In this document: positions 15,604-25,500 of the stretch, in pieces
Layout: each line of letters starts with the position of its first letter
Position numbering within the stretch: position 1 is the first letter of the stretch
NCBI GenBank assembly: GCA_900546215.1
Contig: URCD01000002.1
Coordinates: 1 to 59,053 of the forward strand
Direction: 5' to 3'
DNA: 59,053 bases
Source of the DNA: an uncultured Eubacteriales bacterium
Lineage (GTDB): Bacteria; Bacillota; Clostridia; Lachnospirales; Anaerotignaceae
The notes under the pieces: generated by a model
Seen by the model: only the letters and a program-made list of their open reading frames with translations
Told to the model about the DNA's origin: nothing
Database searches by the model: none
Translations under genes and position numbers: made by a program

Positions 15604-17331
15604 ATGAGACTGAAAATATTTACTGCAGCTCTGCTTGGCGCAACTATGCTGTGTTCATCAACCGCTTTTGCCGCGGAGCTGGACACTAAGGCGAAAACAG
15701 AGGATTTAAATTACCTTTATGAAACGCTTAAATCGGTTCACCCTGATATTTTCTATAATAACACGGAGGAAAGGTTCCTTGAAAAAAAGGCTGAAATAGA
15801 GCAGAGGCTTGACGGAACGAGCGACCTTGAGTTTGTTATTGACCTTCAGTCCCTCGTATCGCTTGTAGGGGACTCGCATACTAAAATATCAATAGGCGCT
15901 GATAAAGCACATTTATTTCCTGTTAACATGGCTGAATATGACGGTAAATGGACGCTTGTACTGGCTCCTGAGGAATACAGGGAGTGCCTGGGAATGGAGA
16001 TAGACACTATTGCGGGTCTTCCAATAGACGAGCTGTGCCAAAAATTCAGCGCCCTATTCAGCAGTGACAACAGTGACAATCTCAAATACCAGTTCTCAAA
16101 AAACTTTTACGTTCAGGAGTTTTTGGAGTATCTGAACGTAATAAAGGACGGAGAGCCCCTCAAACTGACAGTCCATAATGAGAACGGTGATAAAATTGAG
16201 CTGTCAGTAAGCTCATTTGCTTATGAGGATATAAACAATGTGAAATTTGCTAAGATAACGGACCTTGTAAAGGGAGTTCCGGCTACTGAATACGACGGGG
16301 ACAAATATTATTTTGCCAAGCCGCTAAATGAAACGGCATACTACATTCAGTATAACAGATGCATGGAGGACCCCAATTCTCCAATAGCGGATTTTGAAAA
16401 GCAGGTTCATACAGACTTAAACAGCGGTGCATATACGCAGATACTCATTGATTTAAGGAATAACGGCGGCGGCTCAGACGGAGTTATACAGCCTACGCTC
16501 AAAATTATCAAGGACTACGCAGATAAAAACAATGCCGCAGTTTACGGCCTGATTGGACAGAGAACATTTTCGTCGGCTATTATAAATTCCGTTATGATTA
16601 AGGAAATGGGCGGTTATCTTGTGGGGGTTCCCACAAGCGGAAGCGTAAACCATTTTGGAGAGGTAGGAAGCTTTAATCTGCCAAACAGCGGAATCAGGGT
16701 AAGCTACTCAAATAAGATGATTTGGCTTGGCGATTATTTGGACGCCGCCCAGGGCTATGGTATAGAATCCCTTAAGCCGGATTTGACCGTATACGAAAGC
16801 CTTGAGGATTATTTAAACGGTATTGACACAGTTGTGGAGACTGTTTTGAAAAATCCGGAAATACATGAATACAGCAGCGGAAAGCCTTTGTATCTAACAA
16901 GAGGCAGGCTTGTAACATATCTTTATGAGATTGCAGCGGAGGCGGGAAAGGGCGGATATGAGGGCGTTTCGAACTTTTATGACGTTTTCCCTTTCGCAGA
17001 AAATTATGACGCCGTATGCTGGGCTGAAAAGAATAACATTATAAGCGGTGTAAGCGAGGAGGAATTCGGCCCCTCTAAGCTTGTGACAAGGGAGGCTGCT
17101 GCGGTTATAATCGACAGGTTTATGGACTTTATGGAAGCGGATTTGCAGGCAGGAAAGGCTGAGCTTTCCGACTCCGACAAAATAAGCGGCTGGGCGGAGC
17201 AGTCCGTGAATAAAGCTGTATCAGCCGGAATTATTGAAACGCAGAACGGGGCGTTTAATCCAAGCGGAAATATAAGCGAGGAGGACGGCAGGCTGCTCGC
17301 GCAAAGAGTAAAGGATTTGGTTCACGCATAA
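15604..17331 (+). CDS. Secreted S41-family peptidase with C-terminal SLH domains
   Basis: A 575-residue exported protein. Residues 1-23 form a signal peptide ending STAFAAE. Residues ~30-420 form an S41-type (tail-specific protease-like) domain, with LIDLRNNGGGSDG at 281-293, TFSSAIIN at 321-328 carrying the probable nucleophile Ser323 or Ser324, and a SGSVNHFGE loop near 345. Residues ~430-575 contain SLH repeats (FYDVFPFAENYDAVCWAEKN near 458, and a second one) that would anchor it to the cell-wall polymer. It cleaves proteins outside the membrane; the substrate is unknown. Strong AAAGGAGG precedes ATG 15604. Co-transcribed with the lipoprotein. Confidence 0.85.
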   Translation: MRLKIFTAALLGATMLCSSTAFAAELDTKAKTEDLNYLYETLKSVHPDIFYNNTEERFLEKKAEIEQRLDGTSDLEFVIDLQSLVSLVGDSHTKISIGADKAHLFPVNMAEYDGKWTLVLAPEEYRECLGMEIDTIAGLPIDELCQKFSALFSSDNSDNLKYQFSKNFYVQEFLEYLNVIKDGEPLKLTVHNENGDKIELSVSSFAYEDINNVKFAKITDLVKGVPATEYDGDKYYFAKPLNETAYYIQYNRCMEDPNSPIADFEKQVHTDLNSGAYTQILIDLRNNGGGSDGVIQPTLKIIKDYADKNNAAVYGLIGQRTFSSAIINSVMIKEMGGYLVGVPTSGSVNHFGEVGSFNLPNSGIRVSYSNKMIWLGDYLDAAQGYGIESLKPDLTVYESLEDYLNGIDTVVETVLKNPEIHEYSSGKPLYLTRGRLVTYLYEIAAEAGKGGYEGVSNFYDVFPFAENYDAVCWAEKNNIISGVSEEEFGPSKLVTREAAAVIIDRFMDFMEADLQAGKAELSDSDKISGWAEQSVNKAVSAGIIETQNGAFNPSGNISEEDGRLLAQRVKDLVHA

Positions 17332-17333
17332 TA

Positions 17334-17370
17334 AAAAGCTCCTGTTTGAATTATTCAAACAGGAGCTTTT
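17334..17370. terminator. Bidirectional terminator
   Basis: AAAAGCTCCTGTTTGAA and TTCAAACAGGAGCTTTT pair around a short loop with A and T runs on the two sides, serving both the S41 gene (+) and pncB (-). Confidence 0.85.
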
Positions 17371-17374
17371 ATTT

Positions 17375-18829
17375 TTATTCAGTTTCACTCATTTCATCAA
17401 TGAGCTTGTTTTTAAGGTCAATAAGCTTATCAGAAAGGTCCACTGGAACAATATGAGGATTGGCAAGACGCCTGTGCTCGTCCCAAAGGGTTTCAAGCTC
17501 CTTCTGACAGTAGGAGCGTATATCCTTGACGGAAGGGGATTTGTATACGCACTCGCCGTTAATAAATACAGGAACCAAAAGCTCTCTGATTGTATATTCT
17601 CCCGGCTTAAGTATCATCTTTTTCCATTTAGCCATATGGTCGAAAAGCTTAATTCTTTCGTCCTGACTGTAATGCTCCTCCTCAAGACAGATAAGGTCAG
17701 CCTTGATTTTACCCGTTGATTTATCATAGAAGCGGATAATCTTCTTAATTCCGGGATTTGTTACCTTTGACGGATTGTTGCTGAGCTTTATTTTGGGAAT
17801 AAAGGCTCCGTTGCCGTCGCTTTCGGCAGCAAGCTTATATACCCCGCCGAAGGAAGGGCAGTCATCAGAGGTAATAAGCTTCGTGCCTACGCCCCAGTTG
17901 TTTATTTTAGCGCCCTGTAGCTTAAGGCTCATTATAAGGTTCTCGTCAAGGTCGCTGGATGCCGTTATTTTAGCGTCCGTAAAGCCGGCCTCATCAAGCA
18001 TTTTTCTTGCCTTCTTTGAAAGATAGGCAAGGTCTCCGCTGTCAAGGCGGATGCCGTAATTTTTGAGCTCTATGCCTGCGGCTTTCATTTCCTGCATAAC
18101 CTTTATCGCGTTTGGAACGCCGGAACGCAGCGTATCATAGGTATCAACAAGGAAGGTACACGCCTCGGGGAAGGTCTGGGCATAGTGCCTAAAGGCCTCA
18201 AGCTCCGAGGGGAAGCTCATCACCCAGCTATGGGCATGGGTTCCAAGCACAGGCACGTCAAACAATTTTCCGGTAAGCACGTTGCTTGTGCCAGCGCAGC
18301 CGCCGATTACAGCAGCCCTCGCGCCATATATTCCGGCGTCGGGTCCCTGCGCGCGGCGAAGACCAAATTCCATAACGGCGTCGCCGCCGGCGGCCCATAC
18401 AACGCGGGCTGCCTTTGTGGCTATAAGCGACTGATGGTTTATAATGTTAAGCACTGCCGCCTCTACTATCTGCGCTTCCATAATGGGTGCTGTTACCCTT
18501 ATAAGCGGCTCTGTGGGAAATACGATTGTTCCCTCAGGTATTGCGTATATGTCACCTGTGAATTTAAAGGTTTTAAGGTAATTCAGAAATTCATTTGAAA
18601 AGGTATTCATTGAACGCAGATATTCAATATCGCTGTCTGAAAACCTGAGATTTTTAATATAATCTATTACCTGCTCCAATCCTGCGACAATTGCAAATCC
18701 GTTGCCAGAAGGATTTACACGGTAAAAAACATCAAAGACTACTGTCTTGTCATTGCCGGCGTCAAAGTAGCCCTGCATCATTGTCAGTTCATAAAAGTCG
18801 GTCAGCAGCGACATTGTTTCGAAATTCAT
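17375..18829 (-). CDS. pncB: Nicotinate phosphoribosyltransferase
   Basis: Joins nicotinate with phosphoribosyl pyrophosphate, using ATP, in NAD salvage. The 484-residue protein is of the longer clostridial type. It shows LLTDFYELTMMQGYF near the N-terminus, FGLRRAQGPDAG near residue 155, the HAHSWVMSF segment near 195, LVDTYDTLRSG near 225, and IRLDSGDLAYLSKKAR near 258, all typical of the family. It is a single-gene unit. Upstream on the minus strand a -10 box TATAAT is seen (18864-18869), and a 10-bp palindrome TGTATATACA (18850-18859) in the leader may be a repressor site. Confidence 0.95.
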   Translation of the reverse strand: MNFETMSLLTDFYELTMMQGYFDAGNDKTVVFDVFYRVNPSGNGFAIVAGLEQVIDYIKNLRFSDSDIEYLRSMNTFSNEFLNYLKTFKFTGDIYAIPEGTIVFPTEPLIRVTAPIMEAQIVEAAVLNIINHQSLIATKAARVVWAAGGDAVMEFGLRRAQGPDAGIYGARAAVIGGCAGTSNVLTGKLFDVPVLGTHAHSWVMSFPSELEAFRHYAQTFPEACTFLVDTYDTLRSGVPNAIKVMQEMKAAGIELKNYGIRLDSGDLAYLSKKARKMLDEAGFTDAKITASSDLDENLIMSLKLQGAKINNWGVGTKLITSDDCPSFGGVYKLAAESDGNGAFIPKIKLSNNPSKVTNPGIKKIIRFYDKSTGKIKADLICLEEEHYSQDERIKLFDHMAKWKKMILKPGEYTIRELLVPVFINGECVYKSPSVKDIRSYCQKELETLWDEHRRLANPHIVPVDLSDKLIDLKNKLIDEMSETE

Positions 18830-18849
18830 TTGTATAACATCCCTTCATT

Positions 18850-18869
18850 TGTATATACACTCGATTATA
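18850..18869 (-). promoter_or_regulatory. pncB -10 box and small palindrome
   Basis: On the minus strand TATAAT lies at 18869-18864, then the perfect palindrome TGTATATACA at 18850-18859, just before the ribosome-binding site. A niacin-responsive repressor is one possibility; the site is not a clear match to any operator I know. Confidence 0.4.
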
Positions 18870-18915
18870 CACCATTTTAAAGAGAATTAACATAAAAAAT
18901 CAATGAAAAATTACC

Positions 18916-21363
18916 TTATATGCGGTCTCTTTCGTCCAAATTTTCAAAGTGGACATAATCGCTGTCAACTGTTATTGTTATTTTGCCGTTACTGCATTCA
19001 TCGGAGATTTCCTTCAGCTTTTTAACCGCGTCGGATTTTTTCATTTTTAAAATAACGTCAATATCCTCGCTGTACCAGTAGCTGTTTACTTTATCTGCAA
19101 AGTCAGACAGCGCCTTATCCCGTTCTCCTATTGTTATAAGGCCCTTGTCCTCAATATGATAGTTCATTTCAAAATACAGGCGGCACCAGCCGTATGCACC
19201 GCCCTGGGAAGCTTCCCTGTACAAATCAAAGCTTCCAAAGGAAGGGTCTTTCTCTGAGGTGCCGTTGTTTATGCTGTTTACATACATGGCGTTTTCGGTG
19301 TTGGAGGCAATAAACGTAACCTTTACAAATTCCTCCTGCTCAGGAGAAAGGCTTACCAGAAAATCATCATGGACGGCGCCCTCCAGTATTCTGTCGTGCC
19401 TGTCATAGCTTTCGTTGGACCAGTCCAGCAGCAGACGGTTAAAGGCCTCTACAGACATGCTTTTATAGCCGGGAGTCATTAGCGCAAACAGGGAGGCGTA
19501 ATCCTCCTCGTCGGCATAGGGGATGTTGCTCAGCTCATAATCATAGTCGGCTGTTTCCTTAGTTCTTATTTCATCCCAATACTGCTGGTTATCAGCCTTT
19601 TTAAGTCCAGCAAGCCTTCCGTTTTCGTAAACGGCTTCAAGCTCAACCGCGCCGGGGGAATAGCCTCCAGTTCCCATATGGTCTGTTATCCATTCTCCGG
19701 TAGTACTGTTGTAAATACCGCGTACCTCTGTGTTTTCAAAGTACATTTTAAACTTAGGATCACCGTTTGTATTCTCAACGCTGTAGGTTAAGCCAAAGGG
19801 GGCAAATTGAGCCAGCTCTGTTTCCAATTGCTCATTTATCTGTCCTATAGTTTCATCAGATGCGCCATCCTGATAGGTAAAAGGGGTACAGGATACATAA
19901 ACTAATGAAATTTGCAGACCGTTTTTTGAGTATTTTTCAGCTAGATTGAGTATTTCCATAGTTCCGGCTTCGGTCATGCTATCCTGGCTTTGCAGTGTGT
20001 CAGCGGAAAGAGTTCTCATAAATTCAGATACTCCCTCTGACAGGCCGTTCCATGCGTCTTCATATTCTCCGACAGTCAGTGTATCAGGATTTTCTATTTC
20101 AAAGGTCACAGCATATTCAATGCTAACCGGTTCATTTTTGCCCCTTGCTTCAACATATCCGCCGAAATCCCTCGATTCCCATCTTTCAGCCGTAAGAGGC
20201 TCAAGCACATAAAAATAGAATGCGGAGGTTTTATTGGTATCTCTCATGTCAAAGAACTGCTCGTTTTGGGAAAAGCGCTCAAGCAATTCATGGTACTGTT
20301 CAGTGTCAGTCATTGTCCATACCCTGTTTTGATATTCCGAAACTGTCATGCTTTTATAGCCGTCAAAGTGCAGGGCTGAAAGCTTAGAATATTCCTCGTC
20401 AGTAAAATCCGTGTTTGGTATGGCAGGCAGAGAATTATTATTTGATGAGGTTGCAAAAACAACCGATACAGCCGCAATTAAGGCCACTGCCGTTATTACG
20501 GCGATTAGAGAAGCTCTTTTTGTTTTCATAACCGCGGTTATTCTATTCTCAATGGCGTTTTTGCTGAAGCCGCTGCACAATGGGTTAAAGCCGCTCTGCT
20601 TTTCCTCCATACTGATAAGCGCAAGGGCATATGAAGAACGGGTCTCTTCCCCGAAAAGTCTCACAACCGCCTCATCGCAGGCAAGTTCCATATCGCGGTT
20701 AGCCAGAATATACATGACCCATACCATAGGATTAAACCAGTGCAGACAAAGCGCAAGTATTAAAATCAACTTGACAGCCGAGTCAAACCTCCTTATGTGG
20801 ATATATTCATGGGCAAAAACATAGTTAAGCTGGTCTGCATTTTTCCAGTCGGTATTTGCCGGCATTAATATTACGGGTCTGAGTATTCCGTAAGAAAGCG
20901 GCGCCGAAATTCCATTGGACTGCCTGACATCAATTTTACGGCTTATACTGTGGTTTTTAAGCCAATCATCGCAGAACTCATTTTTTACCGGAAGCGACAT
21001 ACTGAATTCTCTTTTAAGGCGTATATATGATACTGCAAAAATAATCGCAAGCAGTATTGCTCCGGCTGCCCATACGACGTACCAAGGCGATATTAAGGAA
21101 CCTTCGTATGCCGGAGCGGGCTTGTCCGGTATACCGGACAAAAGCCTTGCCGCCGGTGCGGCTGTATATGGCACGGCTTTATCAACAAGGGTATATGCGC
21201 TTAAGCCGGACGGGACTGAAAACGGCAGTAAAAGGCGCAGAAGCGCCACGGCCCAAAGAACAAGGAAGGTTCTTTTGGGAAGCCTGTTTATTAACAGAGC
21301 CCTTACACATACTATTACAAAAATCAGTACCGCTCCTGAAATACTCATTTTAACCATGTTCAT
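18916..21363 (-). CDS. BlaR1/MecR1-like M56 metalloprotease sensor with an unusual extracellular region
   Basis: BlaR1-type proteins sense a signal outside the cell and use a membrane zinc protease to inactivate the BlaI-type repressor. Here the first ~330 residues carry four membrane helices and the M56 domain, with zinc motif HEYIH at 185-189 and a following ELACDEAVV glutamate. After the last helix (near residue 305) a ~500-residue outer part follows. It does not show the penicillin-binding SxxK arrangement of BlaR1. Instead it contains two similar units, each starting with a segment such as EEYSKLSALHFDGYKSMTVS or EEDYASLFALMTPGYKSMSV. The sensed ligand is therefore unlikely to be a beta-lactam acting by acylation. 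It lies 10 bp after the repressor gene. Confidence 0.85.
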   Translation of the reverse strand: MNMVKMSISGAVLIFVIVCVRALLINRLPKRTFLVLWAVALLRLLLPFSVPSGLSAYTLVDKAVPYTAAPAARLLSGIPDKPAPAYEGSLISPWYVVWAAGAILLAIIFAVSYIRLKREFSMSLPVKNEFCDDWLKNHSISRKIDVRQSNGISAPLSYGILRPVILMPANTDWKNADQLNYVFAHEYIHIRRFDSAVKLILILALCLHWFNPMVWVMYILANRDMELACDEAVVRLFGEETRSSYALALISMEEKQSGFNPLCSGFSKNAIENRITAVMKTKRASLIAVITAVALIAAVSVVFATSSNNNSLPAIPNTDFTDEEYSKLSALHFDGYKSMTVSEYQNRVWTMTDTEQYHELLERFSQNEQFFDMRDTNKTSAFYFYVLEPLTAERWESRDFGGYVEARGKNEPVSIEYAVTFEIENPDTLTVGEYEDAWNGLSEGVSEFMRTLSADTLQSQDSMTEAGTMEILNLAEKYSKNGLQISLVYVSCTPFTYQDGASDETIGQINEQLETELAQFAPFGLTYSVENTNGDPKFKMYFENTEVRGIYNSTTGEWITDHMGTGGYSPGAVELEAVYENGRLAGLKKADNQQYWDEIRTKETADYDYELSNIPYADEEDYASLFALMTPGYKSMSVEAFNRLLLDWSNESYDRHDRILEGAVHDDFLVSLSPEQEEFVKVTFIASNTENAMYVNSINNGTSEKDPSFGSFDLYREASQGGAYGWCRLYFEMNYHIEDKGLITIGERDKALSDFADKVNSYWYSEDIDVILKMKKSDAVKKLKEISDECSNGKITITVDSDYVHFENLDERDRI

Positions 21364-21373
21364 CTTTTATCCC

Positions 21374-21733
21374 TCATTCCAAGTCCCTGACTATATTTTT
21401 CAGCTTTTCAATTTCAGTTTTTGAAAGTTTTTTTCTGCTTATCAGCGCCGAAAAAAGCTTATCCGCAGAGCCGTCGTATATTTTATTTATAAGCTCGTCC
21501 GTTTCAGCCGCCTGTACGGCCTCCTTAGGTATAAGGGCATGGCACATAAAATTCGGTTCGCTGCGCTCAATAGCTCCCTTTTTAATGCACCGCTTAATTA
21601 TGGTATAGGTTGTGTTCATGTTCCAGCCGGTTTCATCTTTTAAAACGTCTGAGATATATTTGGCGGTTTTATCCCCCTCCTTCCATAAAACGTCCATTAC
21701 CTTTAATTCAGAATCAAACAGCTTAATATCCAT
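21374..21733 (-). CDS. BlaI/MecI/CopY-family repressor
   Basis: A 119-residue winged-helix repressor: LFDSELKVMDVLWKEGDKTAKYIS forms the first helices, and GWNMNTTYTIIKRCIKKGAIE is the recognition helix and wing. The C-terminal half (AAETDELINKIYDGSADKLFSALI) is the dimerisation part and cleavage region. Start ATG 21733 is chosen since AAGGAG directly abuts the earlier in-frame ATG at 21745. It forms a pair with the M56 sensor gene downstream and very likely represses its own operon through the repeats at 21764-21819. Confidence 0.9.
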   Translation of the reverse strand: MDIKLFDSELKVMDVLWKEGDKTAKYISDVLKDETGWNMNTTYTIIKRCIKKGAIERSEPNFMCHALIPKEAVQAAETDELINKIYDGSADKLFSALISRKKLSKTEIEKLKNIVRDLE

Positions 21734-21763
21734 TTTTTTCAGCATCTCCTTTTCACAGCATAA

Positions 21764-21819
21764 ACTACTGGAGTAGTATAATTAGACACTACCACAGTAG
21801 TGTAAAAATGTCAACACTA
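21764..21819 (-). promoter_or_regulatory. Promoter and BlaI-type operators of the repressor-sensor operon
   Basis: Read on the minus strand, TTGACA (21814-21809), 17 bp, TAGTGT (21791-21786) forms a promoter. Between the boxes lies the palindrome ACACTAC-CACA-GTAGTGT (21786-21803). A second palindrome, ACTAC-TGGA-GTAGT (21764-21777), lies downstream, and a half site ACACTACT at 21814-21821 lies on the -35 side. The ACTAC/GTAGT arms resemble known BlaI/MecI operators (TACTACA/TGTAGTA). Confidence 0.8.
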
Positions 21820-21954
21820 CTGTTTCATAGAAAAAGAATATATTAAGCCGATTTGGGCAAATATTTATATAAAAGAAACAGTTTTAAGTCTTTACAAAAA
21901 ATATTCGGTAATGTATAATACCTAATTGTCGGAATAGTAATATTCCCTAATTTA

Positions 21955-22222
21955 AAAGACAAACGCTTTGATGCGGACAGTAGGTATGCTTTTAGGTTTC
22001 AGCGAATACGGGATGGTGCAAGCCGTTTACTTAATGTGTATCGAAAATCACCGCTGAGCGGTCCGGTGAAATAACAGTAGCCAGGAACGTTTCCCTACGT
22101 TATAGGGGCATGTATAATTATTGTTATACGGTTCGAGGTGGACGTTATAATAAACGTCAAATCAGGTGGTACCGCGGAGAGTAAGGCTCATTCGTCCTGT
22201 TTAAGGATGTGAGCCTTTTTTT
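21955..22222 (+). ncRNA. T-box leader controlling ileS
   Basis: A tRNA-sensing leader. The T-box proper, AGGTGGTACCGCGG, is at 22164-22177. Stem I features are seen upstream (AGCGAATACGGGATGGTG near 22002-22019). A candidate isoleucine specifier ATC lies at 22040-22042 (an alternative ATC is at 22047-22049). The terminator pairs AAGGCTCA (22183-22190) with TGAGCCTT around 22209, followed by seven Ts. Uncharged tRNA-Ile would stabilise the antiterminator and let transcription reach ileS. Confidence 0.93.
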
Positions 22223-22244
22223 ATTGTAGCTGTAAGCCATGCAG

Positions 22245-22305
22245 TCGTTTAGCTTTAAACAGACCGCACGTGCTTGCACAATGCAGGCTGTTTAAAGCTA
22301 AACGA
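22245..22305. repeat. Long perfect inverted repeat between T-box and ileS
   Basis: TCGTTTAGCTTTAAACAG (22245-22262) and CTGTTTAAAGCTAAACGA (22288-22305) are perfect 18-bp inverted repeats around a 25-bp centre. In the ileS mRNA they would form a strong hairpin. No T run follows. With the direct repeat just downstream this looks like an inserted, dispersed repeat element. Confidence 0.8.
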
Positions 22306-22312
22306 GTATACG

Positions 22313-22441
22313 GCGACAGCCGATACCGAAACGGAGCGAGAGCGGCGTTGAGGTAAAGTATGGCGTCAGGCGAGCAAAGGGAAACCTGCGACAGCCGATA
22401 CCGAAACGAAGCGGGAGCGGCGTTGAGGTAAAGCATAGCGT
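22313..22441. repeat. Direct repeat, two copies of ~54 bp, period 75
   Basis: Copies at 22313-22366 and 22388-22441 begin GCGACAGCCGATACCGAAAC and differ at only a few positions. The open frames on the opposite strand here are repeat translations, not genes. The stretch 22223-22504 between T-box and ileS holds only these repeats. Confidence 0.85.
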
Positions 22442-22517
22442 AAGACAGTCAAAGCAGGTAAGGCAAGCCGGCTGAAACGCATGGTCAAAAACCACTATTA
22501 TATTGGAGGTAAACGAG

Positions 22518-25500
22518 ATGTTATACGAAAAAGTGTCCACTGACCTTAATTTCGTGGACAGGGAGCAGAAGGTTCTTGATTTCTGGAAACAGAATGAAAT
22601 TTTCAAAAAAAGTATAAAGCTGAGAGAAGGCAATCCGAGATTTACATGGATTGAGGGCCCTCCTACAGCTAATGGTAAACCCCATATCGGACATGTGGAG
22701 ACAAGGTCTATCAAGGACCTTATACTGCGCTACCGTGTTATGAAGGGCTATGATGTGCTTCGTAAGGGAGGATGGGATACCCACGGACTTCCTGTTGAGC
22801 TTGAGGTTGAGAAGCAGCTTGGAATAAGCGGGAAACCGCAGATTGAGAAATACGGCGTTGAGCCTTTCATTAAAAAATGCAAGGAAAGCGTTTGGAAATA
22901 CAGTACGGAATGGGAAGAAATGAGCGACCGTGTTGCTTTTTGGGCTGACATGGAGGACCCATACGTAACATACCATGACACATATATTGAGTCAGAATGG
23001 TGGGCTCTTAAAAAGATTTGGGAAAAGGGACTTCTCTATAAAGGCCATAAGGTAGTGCCTTACTGTCCCAGATGCGGAACGGCTCTTTCAAGCCATGAGG
23101 TTGCACAGGGCTATAAGGATGTCAAGGAGCTTTCCGTATACGCTAAGTTCCCTGTCGTAGGAAAGGAAAACGAATATATCCTTGCGTGGACAACAACACC
23201 CTGGACACTTCCATCCAATGTTGCCCTTGTTGTAAACGCACATGAGGACTATGTAAAGGTAAGCTATAAGGGCGAGGTTCTTATATTCGCCAAGGCCCTT
23301 GTTGAAACACTGCTTAAGGAGGATTATGAAATCCTCGAAACCTTTAAGGGCGCTGACCTTCAGGGAATAAGGTATAAATGCCTTTTTGATTTCCTTGACG
23401 ACGACCCTACGGGCTTTTACGTTGTTACAGACGACTATGTAACACTTACAGACGGTACTGGAGTAGTTCATACAGCGCCTGCCTTTGGTGAGGACGACTA
23501 CAGGGTAGGAAGAGCTTTCGGGCTTCCCTTCCGTCAGTATGTTGATACACAGGGTAACTTTACAGGCGAGGTTAAACCGTGGGCCGGCAAGTTTGTCAAG
23601 GACTGCGATAAGCCTATTATTGAATATCTGAAGGAACAGGGACTTCTTTTTGCGGCCGTTCCCTTTGAGCACAGCTATCCTTTCTGCTGGAGATGCGACA
23701 CACCGCTTCTTTACTATGCTAGAAGCACATGGTTTATTGAAATGACCAAGGTGCGTGACAAGCTTGTTGCTAACAATGAGACAATCGAGTGGTATCCTGA
23801 TAATATCAAGCACGGCCGCTTTGGAAAATTTATTGAAAATGTAATTGACTGGGGCTTAAGCCGTGAGCGTTACTGGGGAACACCGCTTCCTGTATGGGAA
23901 TGCGAATGCGGATATTTCCATACAATCGGCAGCGTTGAGGAGCTTCGCAGTATGTCGGATGACTGCCCTGAGGAACTGGAGCTTCATAAGCCCTATATTG
24001 ACGCGGTTCATATCAAATGCCCTAAATGCGGTAAACAGATGACGCGTGTTCCGGAGGTTATTGACTGCTGGTTCGATTCAGGCTCAGCGCCCTTCGCACA
24101 GTGGCACTATCCATTTGAGAATAAGGAAATATTTGAAAAACGTTTCCCGGCAGACTTCATTACAGAGGCTGTTGACCAGACAAGAGGCTGGTTCTACTCA
24201 ATGCTGGCTGTATCAACTCTTGTATTTGATACAACATCATATACGCACTGTATGTCTATGGGACACGTCCTTGACAAATACGGTATTAAAATGAGCAAGC
24301 ATAAGGGCAATGTTGTTGACCCCTGGGATGTAATGAACAAACAGGGCGCGGACGCTATCCGCTGGTATTTCTATGTAAACTCGGCTCCTTGGCTTCCCTG
24401 CCGATTTGACGATGAGGCTGTTGACGAGTCGCAGAGAAAGTTCATGGGTACGTTCTGGAACACATACGCTTTCTATGTGCTTTACGCAAATATAGATAAT
24501 TTTAATCCTATGGAGTATAAGCTGGAGTATGACAAGCTTCCTCCTATGGACAGATGGATACTTTCAAAGCTCCAGACACTTGTAAAATATGTGGATGAAT
24601 GCCTGTTCTCATACAAAATTACAGAGCCTGCAAGAGCGCTTCAGAGCTTTGTTGACGATATGAGCAACTGGTATGTAAGAAGAAGCCGTGAGCGTTTCTG
24701 GGCAAGCGGAATGCCTCAGGATAAAATCAACGCTTACATGACGCTTTACACAGTACTTTCTACTTTGTCTAAGGTTGCCGCTCCGTTTACACCTTATATA
24801 GCGGAAGAAATCTATAGAAACATTGTGGTTAAGGTTGACAGTACGGTTCCCGAAAGCGTACATCTGTGTGATTTCCCGGCCGCAAACGAGGAATGGATTG
24901 ACAAGGAGCTTGAGGAAAATATGGACCTTGTTCTTGACATTGTTGTTCTCGGACGTGCCGCAAGAAACGAAGCGAATATTAAAAACAGGCAGCCGATCGG
25001 CCTTATGTATGTAAGAGCTGAAAGAACGCTTCCCGAAATGTACGCTGAAATCGTCCTTGACGAGCTCAATGTAAAGAAAATTCAGTTTACAGACGATGTG
25101 GAGGGCTTTGTAACCTACAAATTCAAACCCCAGCTTCGTACACTGGGACCTAAATTCGGCAAGCTTGTGCCTAAAATCGGCGCTGCGCTTGGTGAGGTAG
25201 ACGGAACTGCGTTTATGAACGAGCTTAGGGCAAACGGAAAGGTTACCCTTGTTATCGAGGGAACAGAGGTAGAGCTTGAGGAAGGCGATCTGCTTATCGA
25301 GACTGCGCAGAAGGAAGGCCATATTTCTGTAGAGGATAACGGAGTTACCGTCGTTATGGATACAAACCTTACGGAAGAGCTTATTGAGGAAGGCTTTGTA
25401 AGAGAAATTGTAAGCAAAGTACAGACAATGCGTAAGGAAGCCGGCTTTGAAGTGCTTGACAGAATTGCTGTTTATCATAAAGACAGCGATAAGGTCGCCG

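Noticed and set aside
22313..22441. Possible CRISPR-like repeat
   Set aside because: Only two copies, long and adjacent with a 21-bp gap, no cas genes; it is a simple direct repeat.
22221..22714. Minus-strand ORFs with LYLNAAPASFRYRLS-like and TSTPLPLRFGIGCRR-like text
   Set aside because: They are translations of the direct repeats and of the antisense of ileS; the repeated peptide units come from repeated DNA.
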